Assembly: GCF_020400655.1 (NCBI RefSeq)
Contig: NZ_JAINRC010000012.1
Span: 278,377-342,376, forward strand
DNA: 64,000 nt
Source: Streptomyces spinosus
GTDB lineage: Bacteria > Actinomycetota > Actinomycetes > Streptomycetales > Streptomycetaceae
Reading direction: 5' to 3'
The stretch's first letter is position 1, and each line of letters opens with the position of its first letter. Shown here in pieces: positions 51,253 through 60,484 of the stretch. The position numbers were made by a program, and so were the translations under genes. Under the pieces are notes generated by a model, which made no database searches, had not been told where the DNA came from, and saw only the letters and a program-made list of their open reading frames with translations.

Positions 51253-53424
51253 TCAGCCCGCCGTCTCCCCGCCCTTCCGGGTGGGCGAGGCGGCGGGTTC
51301 GCGCTGTCCGGGGCGGGTGCGCGGGACCGGCCCCCGGGGCGCGGGCAGCGCCGGCAGCGGCCGTCCGTCCTCGCGCAGCGCCCGGGCGACCGCGGTGTCC
51401 CGGTCCAGCCGCGCCCCCCGGCGCACCCACTCCTCGTACCGCTCGTCGCCCAGCGCCTCCCGGGCCGTCGTCTCGCACCGCTCGTGCGGGAGGTTGTAGT
51501 AGGCGGAGCCGAACAGCGGCAGCCCGACGGAGGGCCACATCCGTGCGGCGGCGCCCTGGAGCACCGCCGCCTCCACCGGATCGCCCTGCGTCACCGTGAC
51601 CAGGGCCAGCAGCTCGATCGACAGCACCGTGCCCAGCAGGTCGTGGAAGGCGTGGGCGTTGTCCAGGCTGTCCGTCAGCAGTTCCCGCGCGCGGCCCGCG
51701 TCACCGCCCTGCCACGCCGCGTACGCCAGCACGTACAGGGCGTACGACCGCGCCCACCGCTCCCCGTGGTCCTCGCACACCCGGCGCACGTCCTCGCACA
51801 GCCGTACCGCGTCCGGCAGATCCCCCTGGAACGCCCGCGCCATCGCCAGCTCCACCTGGCCCATCAGGACGTTGCTGTTCAGCTCGCCGATCCGCTGGTA
51901 GCGGTCCAGCGCCGAGCGCAGCAGCGTCTCCGCGCGGGCCACGTCGTCCGTGACCAGGGCCAGGCAGCCGGCGCGGTGCTCGGCGTACGCCACCGCCGTC
52001 GGATCGGCGGACCGCTCCGCCTGCTCCCGGCACATCCGCAGGGCCCGCAGCGCCGCTACGGCGTCGCCCTGGAGGATCGCCACGTAGCCGAGCACCCACA
52101 GCGCCTTCAGCCGGGACCGCTCGTACCGCGAGTCCAGCTCCAGGCCGCGCTCCAGCCACCGCCGCCCCTCCGCGAGCCGCCCGCACCCCACCCAGCAGAA
52201 CCACAGCGAACCCGCCAGATGCTGGCCGAGGTGTGCCTCCTCCGGCTCGGTCAGGCAGAACTCCAGCGCGGTCCGCAGATTCGGCAGCTCCGCCTCGACC
52301 CGCGCGGCCACCTCGCGCTGCCGGGGCGAGAACCAGTCCAGCTCGCACATGGTGGCGAGGCCCAGGTACCAGTCGCGGTGCCGTCTGCGCAGCCGGCCCG
52401 CGTCCCCGGTCGCCTCCAGCCACTCGGCGCCGTAGGCGCGGACGGTGTCCAGCATCCGGTAGCGCGGGCCCGCCGGGGTCTCCTCACGGCAGACCACCGA
52501 CTGGACCAGCAGCTCCGACAGCACGTCCAGCACGTCGTCGGCGGCCAGCCCGTCCCCGCTGCACACGTACTCGGCCGCCTCCAGGTCGAAGGAGTGCGCG
52601 AACACCGACAGCCGTGCCCACAGCAGCCGTTCGGCCGGCGAGCACAGCTCGTGGCTCCAGCCGATCGCCGTGCGCAGCGTCTGGTGCCGGGGCAGGACGT
52701 CCCGGCCACCGCCGGTCAGCAGCCGGAACCGGTCGTCCAGGCGTCGCAGCAACTGCGCCGGGGACAGCGCCCGCAGCCGCCCGGCCGCCAGCTCCAGCGC
52801 CAGCGGAATGCCCTCCAGCCGCCGGCACAGCTCCCGCACCTCGGCGCCGTCGGCCGGCGGCACGCCCTGTGCCCGTGCCCGGTCCGTGAACAGCTCCACC
52901 GCCTCGTCCTCGCCGAGCGGCGCCAGCGGGAACAGCCGCTCGCCCGCGAGCCCCAGCGGCCGCCGGCCGACGGCCAGCACCCGCAGCTCCGGTAGCCTGC
53001 GCAGCAGCTCCGCCGTCAGCTCGGCACAGGCGGCCACCAGGTGCTCGAAGCCGTCCAGCACCAACAGCGCCCGCCGCCCGGCCAGATGCTCCAGCAGCGT
53101 CTCGCGGGGCAGACGCGTCGTGTGGTCGGTCAGGCCCAGCGCCTCCACGACCGCGTACGGAACGAACTGCGGGTCCCGCACCACCGCCAGCTCCACCCGC
53201 CCCAGGACCGGGGCGCCCGCCCGGCCGGTGGACGCCCAGCGCGCCGCCACCCGCACGGCCAGCCGGGACTTGCCGACCCCGCCCACCCCGGTCACGGTCA
53301 CCAGCCGTGCCTGACCGAGCGCCGCCGTCAGCTCGGCCACCTCGGCCGAGCGCCCGACGAAAGCGGTGAGTTCGAGGGGCGGATCGCCGTCCGCCCAGGA
53401 GCCGGGGCTGTGAGGACCTCGCAT
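51253..53424 (-). CDS. STAND (NB-ARC-like) ATPase with TPR repeats, regulator-like
   Basis: 723 residues from the ATG at 53424. After LTAFVGRSAEVAEL (a typical AfsR/LuxR-type ATPase start) come Walker A TGVGGVGKSRLA (45-56), Walker B ALLVLDGFEHL, the LRVLAVGRRPLGLAGERLFPL and GIPLALELAAGRLRAL blocks, then a winged-helix part and 8-10 TPR-like helices to about 690. Unlike AfsR it has no N-terminal SARP DNA-binding domain, and unlike LuxR-type STANDs it has no C-terminal HTH: it ends in a Pro/Arg tail. It may be a signal-dependent scaffold. A perfect 17-bp palindrome sits 14 bp before the start. Confidence 0.88.
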   Translation of the reverse strand: MRGPHSPGSWADGDPPLELTAFVGRSAEVAELTAALGQARLVTVTGVGGVGKSRLAVRVAARWASTGRAGAPVLGRVELAVVRDPQFVPYAVVEALGLTDHTTRLPRETLLEHLAGRRALLVLDGFEHLVAACAELTAELLRRLPELRVLAVGRRPLGLAGERLFPLAPLGEDEAVELFTDRARAQGVPPADGAEVRELCRRLEGIPLALELAAGRLRALSPAQLLRRLDDRFRLLTGGGRDVLPRHQTLRTAIGWSHELCSPAERLLWARLSVFAHSFDLEAAEYVCSGDGLAADDVLDVLSELLVQSVVCREETPAGPRYRMLDTVRAYGAEWLEATGDAGRLRRRHRDWYLGLATMCELDWFSPRQREVAARVEAELPNLRTALEFCLTEPEEAHLGQHLAGSLWFCWVGCGRLAEGRRWLERGLELDSRYERSRLKALWVLGYVAILQGDAVAALRALRMCREQAERSADPTAVAYAEHRAGCLALVTDDVARAETLLRSALDRYQRIGELNSNVLMGQVELAMARAFQGDLPDAVRLCEDVRRVCEDHGERWARSYALYVLAYAAWQGGDAGRARELLTDSLDNAHAFHDLLGTVLSIELLALVTVTQGDPVEAAVLQGAAARMWPSVGLPLFGSAYYNLPHERCETTAREALGDERYEEWVRRGARLDRDTAVARALREDGRPLPALPAPRGPVPRTRPGQREPAASPTRKGGETAG

Positions 53425-53438
53425 GGGACACGGAGCGT

Positions 53439-53455
53439 ACTGAACCGTGTTCAGT
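53439..53455. promoter_or_regulatory. 17-bp palindrome in front of the STAND ATPase gene
   Basis: ACTGAACCGTGTTCAGT, perfect 7-3-7 inverted repeat, 14 bp upstream of the ATG. Position and form fit a repressor operator. A TACAAT (-10-like, plus strand) lies just beyond at 53459-53464. Confidence 0.55.
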
Positions 53456-53526
53456 GCGTACAATCGCTTCCCGCAACTCCGCCCGCTCCACCCGGTAATC
53501 CGGTACGGAGCCTCCGCCCGGCGCGA

Positions 53527-53532
53527 TAGGCT
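53527..53532 (+). promoter_or_regulatory. putative -10 box of the DUF948-alaS operon
   Basis: TAGGCT, 53 nt before the GTG at 53586. The TACAAT at 53459-53464 is an alternative, giving a longer leader. Confidence 0.45.
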
Positions 53533-53585
53533 CGGGGGACGACTTCTTCGATGTTCAGGCACGTTTCAGGGAGCGGGTGCGCACA

Positions 53586-54014
53586 GTGTCCGGTGGTGAG
53601 GTGGCCGGGATCCTGGTGGCCGTCTTCTGGGCGATCCTGGTCTCCTTCCTCGCGGTCGCGCTGGCGAGGCTGGCCCAGACGCTCAAGGCGACCACCAAGC
53701 TCGTGGCGGACGTGACCGATCAGGCGGTCCCGCTGCTCGCCGACGCCTCCCAGGCGGTGCGCTCCGCGCAGACGCAGATCGACCGGGTCGACGCGATCGC
53801 CTCCGACGTGCAGGAGGTGACGTCGAACGCCTCCGCGCTGTCCACCACCGTCGCCTCCACCTTCGGCGGTCCGCTGGTGAAGGTCGCGGCCTTCGGCTAC
53901 GGCGTCCGCCGGGCCCTCGGCGGCCGCAAGGAGGAGGACGTGCCGGGGAAGTCGCCCCGGCGTACCGTGATCGTGGGCCGGACGGTCCCGGCCGCACGGC
54001 GCAAGCGGAAGTAA
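53586..54014 (+). CDS. DUF948 membrane protein
   Basis: 142 residues from the GTG at 53586 (AGGGAG 12 nt upstream; the GTG at 53577 is too close to it). An N-terminal membrane helix (VAGILVAVFWAILVSFLAVAL) is followed by a heptad-rich segment (LAQTLKATTKLVADVTDQAV, LLADASQAVRSAQTQIDRVDAI) typical of DUF948, and a basic tail ending RRKRK. The function is unknown. It is first in the operon with the next small protein and alaS, as in other streptomycetes as I recall. Confidence 0.87.
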   Translation: MSGGEVAGILVAVFWAILVSFLAVALARLAQTLKATTKLVADVTDQAVPLLADASQAVRSAQTQIDRVDAIASDVQEVTSNASALSTTVASTFGGPLVKVAAFGYGVRRALGGRKEEDVPGKSPRRTVIVGRTVPAARRKRK

Positions 54015-54030
54015 GGACTGAGACCGAGCG

Positions 54031-54378
54031 ATGTTCCGCCGTACGTTCTGGTTCACCACGGGTGTCGCCGCCGGTGTGTGGGCCACCACCAAGGTCAACC
54101 GCAAGCTCAAGCAGCTGACCCCGGAGAGCCTGGCCGCCACCGCGGCGAACAAGGCCCTGGAGACCGGTCAGCGATTGAAGGACCGCGCGGTCGGCTTCGC
54201 GCTCGACGTCCGCGACAACATGGCCCAGCGGGAGGCCGAGCTGGAGGAGGCGCTCGGCATCCAGGAGAGCCCCGGCCTCACGGCGCCCCGGCGGTACGCC
54301 GCCATCGAGAACAACCGCAGCAACCCGCAGTACATCGAGAACACGACGTACTCGTACAACCGGAATGAGGACCACTGA
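54031..54378 (+). CDS. DUF6167-like small protein upstream of alaS
   Basis: 115 residues; ATG at 54031, 16 bp after the DUF948 gene. An N-terminal hydrophobic stretch (TFWFTTGVAAGVWATTKV) could be a weak membrane anchor, followed by a helical basic domain (KLKQLTPESLAATAANKALE) and a polar Asn/Tyr-rich tail (RSNPQYIENTTYSYNRNEDH). I know of no function. Its TGA overlaps the alaS ATG (TGATG), so alaS translation is coupled to it. Confidence 0.82.
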   Translation: MFRRTFWFTTGVAAGVWATTKVNRKLKQLTPESLAATAANKALETGQRLKDRAVGFALDVRDNMAQREAELEEALGIQESPGLTAPRRYAAIENNRSNPQYIENTTYSYNRNEDH

Positions 54379-57050
54379 TGGAGTCGGCCGAGATTCGCCG
54401 CCGCTGGCTGAGCTTCTTCGAGGAGCGCGGGCACACCGTCGTCCCTTCGGCGTCGCTCATCGCGGACGACCCGACTCTGCTCCTCGTCCCCGCCGGCATG
54501 GTGCCCTTCAAGCCCTACTTCCTGGGTGAGGTCAAGCCGCCGTTCCCGCGCGCCACCAGCGTGCAGAAGTGCGTGCGCACGCCCGACATCGAAGAGGTCG
54601 GCAAGACCACGCGGCACGGCACGTTCTTCCAGATGTGCGGCAACTTCTCCTTCGGCGACTACTTCAAGGAAGGCGCCATCAAGCTCGCCTGGGAGCTGCT
54701 CACCAGCCCCCAGGACAAGGGCGGTTACGGCCTCGACCCCGAGCGCCTGTGGATCACCGTCTACCAGGACGACGACGAGGCCGAGCAGATCTGGCACGAG
54801 GTCGTCGGCGTGCCCAAGGAGCGCATCCAGCGCCTGGGCATGAAGGACAACTTCTGGTCCATGGGCGTCCCCGGCCCCTGCGGCCCCTGCTCCGAGATCA
54901 ACTACGACCGCGGCCCCGAGTTCGGCGTCGAGGGCGGCCCTGCCGTCAACGACGAGCGGTACGTCGAGATCTGGAACCTCGTCTTCATGCAGTACGAGCG
55001 CGGCGAGGGCACCGGCAAGGACAACTTCGAGATCCTCGGGGACCTGCCGAGCAAGAACATCGACACGGGCCTCGGCCTGGAGCGGCTCGCCATGATTCTG
55101 CAGGGCGTGCAGAACATGTACGAGATCGACACCTCCATGGCCGTCATCAAGCGCGCCACCGAGCTGACCGGAGTCCACTACGGCGACTCGCACGCCTCGG
55201 ACGTCTCCCTCCGCGTGGTCACCGACCACATGCGCACCGCCACCATGCTCATCGGCGACGGCGTCACCCCCGGCAACGAGGGCCGTGGCTACGTGCTGCG
55301 CCGCATCATGCGCCGCGCCATCCGCAACATGCGCCTGCTGGGCGCCACCGGACCGGTCGTCAAGGATCTGATCGACATCGTGATCCGGATGATGGGCCAG
55401 CAGTACCCCGAGCTGGTCACCGACCGCGAGCGCATCGAGAAGGTCGCTGTCGCCGAGGAGAACGCCTTCCTCAAGACGCTGAAGGCCGGCACCAACATCC
55501 TCGACACCGCCGTCTCCGAGACCAAGGCCGCCGGTTCCGGCGTCCTGCCCGGCGACAAGGCCTTCCTGCTCCACGACACCTGGGGCTTCCCGATCGACCT
55601 CACCCTGGAGATGGCCGCCGAACAGGGCCTCTCCGTGGACGAGGAGGGCTTCCGCCGACTGATGAAGGAGCAGCGGGAGCGCGCCAAGGCCGACGCCCAG
55701 GCCAAGAAGACCGGCCACGCCGACCTCGGTGCCTACCGTGAGATCGCCGACGCCGCCGGCGAGACCGACTTCATCGGCTACACCGACACCGAGGGCGAGT
55801 CCACGATCGTCGGCATCCTGGTCGACGGGGTCTCCTCGCCGGCCGCCACCGAGGGCGACGAGGTCGAGGTCGTCCTGGACCGCACCCCGTTCTACGCCGA
55901 GGGCGGCGGCCAGATCGGCGACACCGGCCGGATCAAGGTCGACTCCGGTGCCGTCATCGAGGTCCGCGACTGCCAGAAGCCGGTCCCGGGCGTGTACGTC
56001 CACAAGGGCGTCGTCCAGGTCGGCGAGGTGACCGTCGGCGCCAAGGCCCACGCCGCCATCGACGCCCGCCGCCGTACGGCCATCGCCCGCGCCCACTCGG
56101 CCACCCACCTGACCCACCAGGCCCTGCGCGACGCCCTCGGCCCCACGGCCGCCCAGGCCGGTTCCGAGAACCAGCCCGGCCGCTTCCGCTTCGACTTCGG
56201 CTCCCCGTCCGCCGTGCCGACGGCCGTGATGACCGACGTCGAGCAGAAGATCAACGAGGTGCTCGCCCGCGACCTCGACGTGCGCGCCGACATCATGGGC
56301 ATCGACGAGGCCAAGAAGCAGGGCGCCATCGCCGAGTTCGGCGAGAAGTACGGCGAGCGGGTCCGGGTCGTGACCATCGGCGACTTCTCCAAGGAGCTGT
56401 GCGGCGGCACGCACGTGCACAACACCGCCCAGCTGGGTCTGGTGAAGCTGCTCGGCGAGTCCTCCATCGGCTCCGGTGTGCGCCGTATCGAGGCCCTGGT
56501 CGGCGTCGACGCCTACAACTTCCTCGCCCGCGAGCACACGGTCGTCCACCAGCTGACCGAGCTGCTCAAGGGCCGTCCGGAGGAGCTGCCGGAGAAGGTC
56601 TCCGCCATGCTCGGCAAGCTGAAGGACGCCGAGAAGGAGATCGAGAAGTTCCGCGCCGAGAAGGTGCTCCAGGCCGCCGCCGGCCTCGCCGAGTCCGCCA
56701 AGGACGTGCGGGGCGTGGCCCTGGTCACCGGCCGGGTCCCGGACGGCACCACCCCGGACGACCTGCGCAAGCTGGTCCTGGACGTGCGCGGCCGCATCCA
56801 GGGCGGCCGGGCCGCCGTCGTGGCCCTGTTCACGGTCAACAACGGCAAGCCGCTCACGGTCATCGCCACCAACGAGGCCGCCCGCGAGCGTGGCCTCAAG
56901 GCCGGTGACCTGGTCCGTACCGCCGCCAAGACGCTCGGCGGCGGCGGTGGCGGCAAGCCGGACGTCGCCCAGGGCGGCGGCCAGAACCCGGCCGCGGTCG
57001 GCGAGGCCGTCGACGCCGTCGAGCGCCTGGTCGCCGAGACGGCCAAGTAG
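54378..57050 (+). CDS. alaS: alanine-tRNA ligase
   Basis: 890 residues, first base shared with the upstream stop codon. Class II catalytic domain (RRRWLSFFEERGHTVVPSAS, TRHGTFFQMCGNFSFGDYFKE, LGLERLAMI), the editing domain with HSATHLTHQAL (HxxxH) and CGGTHVHNTAQLG (zinc Cys/His), and the C-Ala domain with the Gly-rich LGGGGGGKPDVAQGGG near the end. It charges tRNA-Ala and clears mischarged Ser/Gly. ruvX follows 14 bp downstream. Confidence 0.98.
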   Translation: MESAEIRRRWLSFFEERGHTVVPSASLIADDPTLLLVPAGMVPFKPYFLGEVKPPFPRATSVQKCVRTPDIEEVGKTTRHGTFFQMCGNFSFGDYFKEGAIKLAWELLTSPQDKGGYGLDPERLWITVYQDDDEAEQIWHEVVGVPKERIQRLGMKDNFWSMGVPGPCGPCSEINYDRGPEFGVEGGPAVNDERYVEIWNLVFMQYERGEGTGKDNFEILGDLPSKNIDTGLGLERLAMILQGVQNMYEIDTSMAVIKRATELTGVHYGDSHASDVSLRVVTDHMRTATMLIGDGVTPGNEGRGYVLRRIMRRAIRNMRLLGATGPVVKDLIDIVIRMMGQQYPELVTDRERIEKVAVAEENAFLKTLKAGTNILDTAVSETKAAGSGVLPGDKAFLLHDTWGFPIDLTLEMAAEQGLSVDEEGFRRLMKEQRERAKADAQAKKTGHADLGAYREIADAAGETDFIGYTDTEGESTIVGILVDGVSSPAATEGDEVEVVLDRTPFYAEGGGQIGDTGRIKVDSGAVIEVRDCQKPVPGVYVHKGVVQVGEVTVGAKAHAAIDARRRTAIARAHSATHLTHQALRDALGPTAAQAGSENQPGRFRFDFGSPSAVPTAVMTDVEQKINEVLARDLDVRADIMGIDEAKKQGAIAEFGEKYGERVRVVTIGDFSKELCGGTHVHNTAQLGLVKLLGESSIGSGVRRIEALVGVDAYNFLAREHTVVHQLTELLKGRPEELPEKVSAMLGKLKDAEKEIEKFRAEKVLQAAAGLAESAKDVRGVALVTGRVPDGTTPDDLRKLVLDVRGRIQGGRAAVVALFTVNNGKPLTVIATNEAARERGLKAGDLVRTAAKTLGGGGGGKPDVAQGGGQNPAAVGEAVDAVERLVAETAK

Positions 57051-57064
57051 GAAGCGGCCGGAAC

Positions 57065-57529
57065 ATGCGCAGAGGACGTCGGCTCGCGATCGACGTCGGG
57101 GACGCCCGGATCGGGGTCGCCTCGTGCGACCCCGACGGGATCCTCGCCACCCCGGTGGAGACCGTCCCGGGCCGGGACGTCCCCGCCGCCCACCGCCGGC
57201 TGCGTCAGCTGGTGGAGGAGTACGAACCGATCGAGGTCGTCGTCGGCCTCCCTCGCTCCCTCAAGGGGGGCGAGGGCCCGGCCGCGGTGAAGGTGCGCGC
57301 CTTCGCCCAGGAACTGGCCAGGGGCATCAAGCCGGTGCCGGTGCGGCTGGTGGACGAGCGGATGACGACGGTGACGGCCAGTCAGGGGCTGCGCGCCTCG
57401 GGCGTGAGGTCGAAGAAGGGCCGCGCGGTCATCGACCAGGCGGCCGCGGTCATCATTTTGCAGCAGGCCCTGGAATCCGAACGGGTGTCAGGTGAACCAC
57501 CCGGTGAAGGCGTCGAAGTGGTCATCTGA
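57065..57529 (+). CDS. ruvX: RuvX/YqgF-family RNase H-fold nuclease
   Basis: 154 residues. The RuvC-like fold shows AIDVGDARIGVASCDPDG (first Asp), VVVGLPRSLKGGEGP, VRLVDERMTTVTASQGL and DQAAAVIILQQAL. In E. coli YqgF is required for 16S rRNA 5'-end maturation. Next to alaS in very many bacteria, and here in the same operon. Followed by mltG, also a common neighbour. Confidence 0.95.
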   Translation: MRRGRRLAIDVGDARIGVASCDPDGILATPVETVPGRDVPAAHRRLRQLVEEYEPIEVVVGLPRSLKGGEGPAAVKVRAFAQELARGIKPVPVRLVDERMTTVTASQGLRASGVRSKKGRAVIDQAAAVIILQQALESERVSGEPPGEGVEVVI

Positions 57530-57651
57530 TCGCGATACGGTAACGTTCCGCGCGATGCGCCGGTGTTCGAACAGCCGGCGCACAGCAAGAGGCGGAGCGG
57601 AAGCCGGCCCCCGGGCCGCGTGACCGTCGGCCTCGCGGCTCTAGGGGATCG

Positions 57652-59331
57652 ATGACTGAGTATGGCCGGGGCCAAGGCTCCGAACCGTGGCATCCGGAGG
57701 ACCCGTTGTACGGGGACGGCGGATGGGGACGGCAGGCCCAGGAGGGCCCGCGGTCTCCCTACGGCGGCCAGCCGCAGCACCATCCGCAGACGCCGCAGCA
57801 CGGCGACTGGAGCCAGGAACAGCAGCAGCACGGCGCCTGGAGCCAGGAGCACCAGCCCGGGTACGGCGATCGGCAGCAGCAGTACCACGAGGGACCGGGC
57901 GCCGGGTACGACCAGCGCTTCGCCCACCAGACCCAGCAGCAGGTCCACCAGGGCGGCTGGGACGCGACCGGCACCCACGGCCACGTGCCCTACGCCGCCG
58001 ACCCCGGCGACCCGTACGGCCAGCAGCCCGTTGCCTACGGCACGCAGCAGCCCGACTTCTACCCCACCGAGGACGCCTACCCGCCGCCGGTGCCGCCCGG
58101 CCGCCGGCAGCCCGAGCCGGAGCCCGAGCCGGAGGCGGCGGGCGAGGAGGAGCACGCCTTCTTCGCGGGAGGCGGCGACGAGGACGGCGAGGAGGAGCAC
58201 GAGCTCCAGAGCCGGCGTGAGCGGCGCGGCAAGAAGCCCGTCAAGAGCAGGAAGCGGCGCACCGGCTGCGCCTGCATGGTGGTCGTCCTGGTGTTCGGCG
58301 GCGGCCTCGGCGGCGTCGGGTACTTCGGCTACAAGTTCTACCAAAATCGTTTCGGCACGGCTCCGGACTACGCGGGTGACGGCAACGGGGAGCAGGTCAC
58401 GGTCGAGATCCCCAAGGGCGCCGGCGGCTGGGAGATCGGCCAGAAGCTGAAGGAGGCCGGCGTCGTCGAGAGCGCGGCCGCCTTCGTCTCCGCGCTGCAG
58501 GCCAACCCCGACGGCAAGTCCCTCCAGGACGGTGTGTACACCCTCCAGAAGGAGATGTCCGCCGCGAGCGCGGTGGAACTGATGCTGAGTCCGAAGAGCC
58601 GCAGCAACCTGATCATCGCCGAGGGTCTTCGCAACACGGCGGTGTACGCCCTGATCGACAAGCGCCTCCATGTGCCGGCGGGCACCACGGCGCGCGTCGC
58701 GAAGAAGGAGTACAAGCACCTCGGGCTGCCGGCCTGGGCGACGGACCACCCGAATCTCAAGGACCCGCTGGAAGGGTTCCTCTACCCGTCCAGCTACGCG
58801 GTCGCCAAGGGGCAGAAGCCCGAAGCCGTCCTGAGGAAGATGGTCGCCCAGGCGTCCGCCGAGTACCGGAAACTGGGCCTGGAGAAGAAGGCCGAGGCGC
58901 TCGGCCTGGACAGCCCCTGGCAGGTGCTCACCGTCGCGAGCCTGGTGCAGGCCGAAGGCACGAGCCACGACGACTTCCGCAAGATGGCGGAGGTCGTCTA
59001 CAACCGCCTCAAGACGGACAACCCGCAGACGTACGGGCGGCTGGAGTTCGACTCCACGTACAACTACGTGAAGAACCAGAGCAAGATCGACCTGAGCGTC
59101 GCCGAGCTGCGCAGGTACAACAGCCCCTACAACACCTACTTCGCCAAGGGACTGCCGCCGGGCCCCATCGACAACCCCGGCGAGGAAGCGCTCAAGGGCT
59201 CGCTCAACCCGACCCACGACGGCTGGTACTACTTCATCTCCATGGACGGCAAGACCAGCAAGTTCACGAAGACGCTCGCGGAACACGAGGAACTGGTCAA
59301 CCAGTGGAACGAGGCGAGGAACAAGAACTGA
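57652..59331 (+). CDS. mltG: endolytic murein transglycosylase MltG
   Basis: 559 residues; ATG at 57652 with AGGGGA upstream. An unusually long cytosolic N-terminus (about 200 residues) rich in Gln, His, Pro, Gly and then Glu precedes a membrane segment (about 205-230, CMVVVLVFGGGLGGVGYFGY) and the extracytoplasmic YceG domain (about 245-555) with LysM-like VEIPKGAGGWEIGQKLKEAG and the catalytic Glu in VASLVQAEGTSHDDFRKMAE, then NTYFAKGLPPGPIDNPGEEA. It cuts nascent glycan strands and sets their length. Confidence 0.95.
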   Translation: MTEYGRGQGSEPWHPEDPLYGDGGWGRQAQEGPRSPYGGQPQHHPQTPQHGDWSQEQQQHGAWSQEHQPGYGDRQQQYHEGPGAGYDQRFAHQTQQQVHQGGWDATGTHGHVPYAADPGDPYGQQPVAYGTQQPDFYPTEDAYPPPVPPGRRQPEPEPEPEAAGEEEHAFFAGGGDEDGEEEHELQSRRERRGKKPVKSRKRRTGCACMVVVLVFGGGLGGVGYFGYKFYQNRFGTAPDYAGDGNGEQVTVEIPKGAGGWEIGQKLKEAGVVESAAAFVSALQANPDGKSLQDGVYTLQKEMSAASAVELMLSPKSRSNLIIAEGLRNTAVYALIDKRLHVPAGTTARVAKKEYKHLGLPAWATDHPNLKDPLEGFLYPSSYAVAKGQKPEAVLRKMVAQASAEYRKLGLEKKAEALGLDSPWQVLTVASLVQAEGTSHDDFRKMAEVVYNRLKTDNPQTYGRLEFDSTYNYVKNQSKIDLSVAELRRYNSPYNTYFAKGLPPGPIDNPGEEALKGSLNPTHDGWYYFISMDGKTSKFTKTLAEHEELVNQWNEARNKN

Positions 59332-59387
59332 CGACGGGTGCGGAGGGCGCCGGCGGACCGTCGCCCGGACCCGGCCCGCGAGGACGA

Positions 59388-59393
59388 TAGGAT
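59388..59393 (+). promoter_or_regulatory. putative -10 box for aroE
   Basis: TAGGAT, 88 nt before the ATG at 59482, in the 150-bp gap after mltG. Confidence 0.4.
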
Positions 59394-59481
59394 CAGCGCG
59401 GGGCTTCGGTGGACGGTCGGCGGGCGACGGGGACCGAATGCCCGCAGCGCCCACCGGATCGAGGCTCAAGGACAGGTGCCC

Positions 59482-60321
59482 ATGGCGTCAGGGGTAGTCG
59501 GTGGCCGCCGTGCCGCCGTGCTCGGTTCGCCGATCGCCCATTCGCTCTCCCCGGTGCTGCACCGGGCCGCGTACGAGGCGGCCGGGCTCGCCGGCTGGTC
59601 GTACGAGCGCTTCGACGTCGACGAGGCCGCGCTGCCCGGCTTCCTGGACGGGCTCGGTCCGCAGTGGGCGGGACTGTCACTGACGATGCCGCTGAAGCGG
59701 GCGGTCATCCCGCTCGTGGACGAGATCAGCGAGACGGCCGCCTCGGTCGACGCGGTCAACACGGTCGTCTTCACCGAGGACGGCCGCCGGATCGGCGACA
59801 ACACCGACATCCCGGGCATGGTGGCCGCCCTGCGCGAGCACGGCATCGAACAGGTCGGCTCCGCCGCCGTCCTCGGTGCCGGCGCCACCGCCTCCTCCGC
59901 GCTCGCCGCGCTGGCCCGGATCTGCACCGGCGAGGTCGTCGCCTACGTCCGCAGCGAGGCCCGCGCCGCCGAGATGCGGCAGTGGGGCGAACGGCTCGAA
60001 GTGGAGGTCCGCACGGCGGACTGGGCCGACGCCGCCGAGGCCCTGCGCGCTCCGCTGGTCATCGCCACCACACCCGCCGGTACGACCGACGCCCTCGCCG
60101 CCGCCGTACCCGAACGCCCCGCCACCCTCTTCGACGTGCTCTACGACCCCTGGCCCACCGAGCTCGCGGCCCGCTGGTCCATGTTCGGCGGTGCGGTGGT
60201 GAGCGGCCTCGACCTGCTGGTCCACCAGGCCGTACTCCAGTTCGAGCAGATGACCGGACACACCCCGGGCCCCCTGGCGGCCATGCGGCACGCCGGCGAG
60301 CAGGCACTCGCGGCCCGCTGA
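59482..60321 (+). CDS. aroE: shikimate dehydrogenase
   Basis: 279 residues from the ATG at 59482 (AAGGA 9 nt upstream; a GTG at 59476 is too close). SPIAHSLSP (shikimate site), SLTMPLKRAVIPLVDE with the catalytic Lys, GDNTDIPG (Asp), and the NADP-binding VLGAGATASSAL. It reduces 3-dehydroshikimate with NADPH. aroC-aroK-aroB follow 163 bp downstream. Confidence 0.95.
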   Translation: MASGVVGGRRAAVLGSPIAHSLSPVLHRAAYEAAGLAGWSYERFDVDEAALPGFLDGLGPQWAGLSLTMPLKRAVIPLVDEISETAASVDAVNTVVFTEDGRRIGDNTDIPGMVAALREHGIEQVGSAAVLGAGATASSALAALARICTGEVVAYVRSEARAAEMRQWGERLEVEVRTADWADAAEALRAPLVIATTPAGTTDALAAAVPERPATLFDVLYDPWPTELAARWSMFGGAVVSGLDLLVHQAVLQFEQMTGHTPGPLAAMRHAGEQALAAR

Positions 60322-60484
60322 CGCCCCGCACCCGTCCGCCTGCTGGACCGGCGGCCGGTCCGCGCCCCGGGACGTGGGAGGATCGGAGGTGGCGTACCGG
60401 GGTCGCGCACCCGGCGGCGCCGTCGCCGTGCACGAGGACGCGTGCACGGCGGGCAGTACCGGGCGCGAGCACTGAGGAGCACCG

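Noticed and set aside
54168..56549. 793-codon antisense frame over alaS
   Set aside because: Shadow of alaS.
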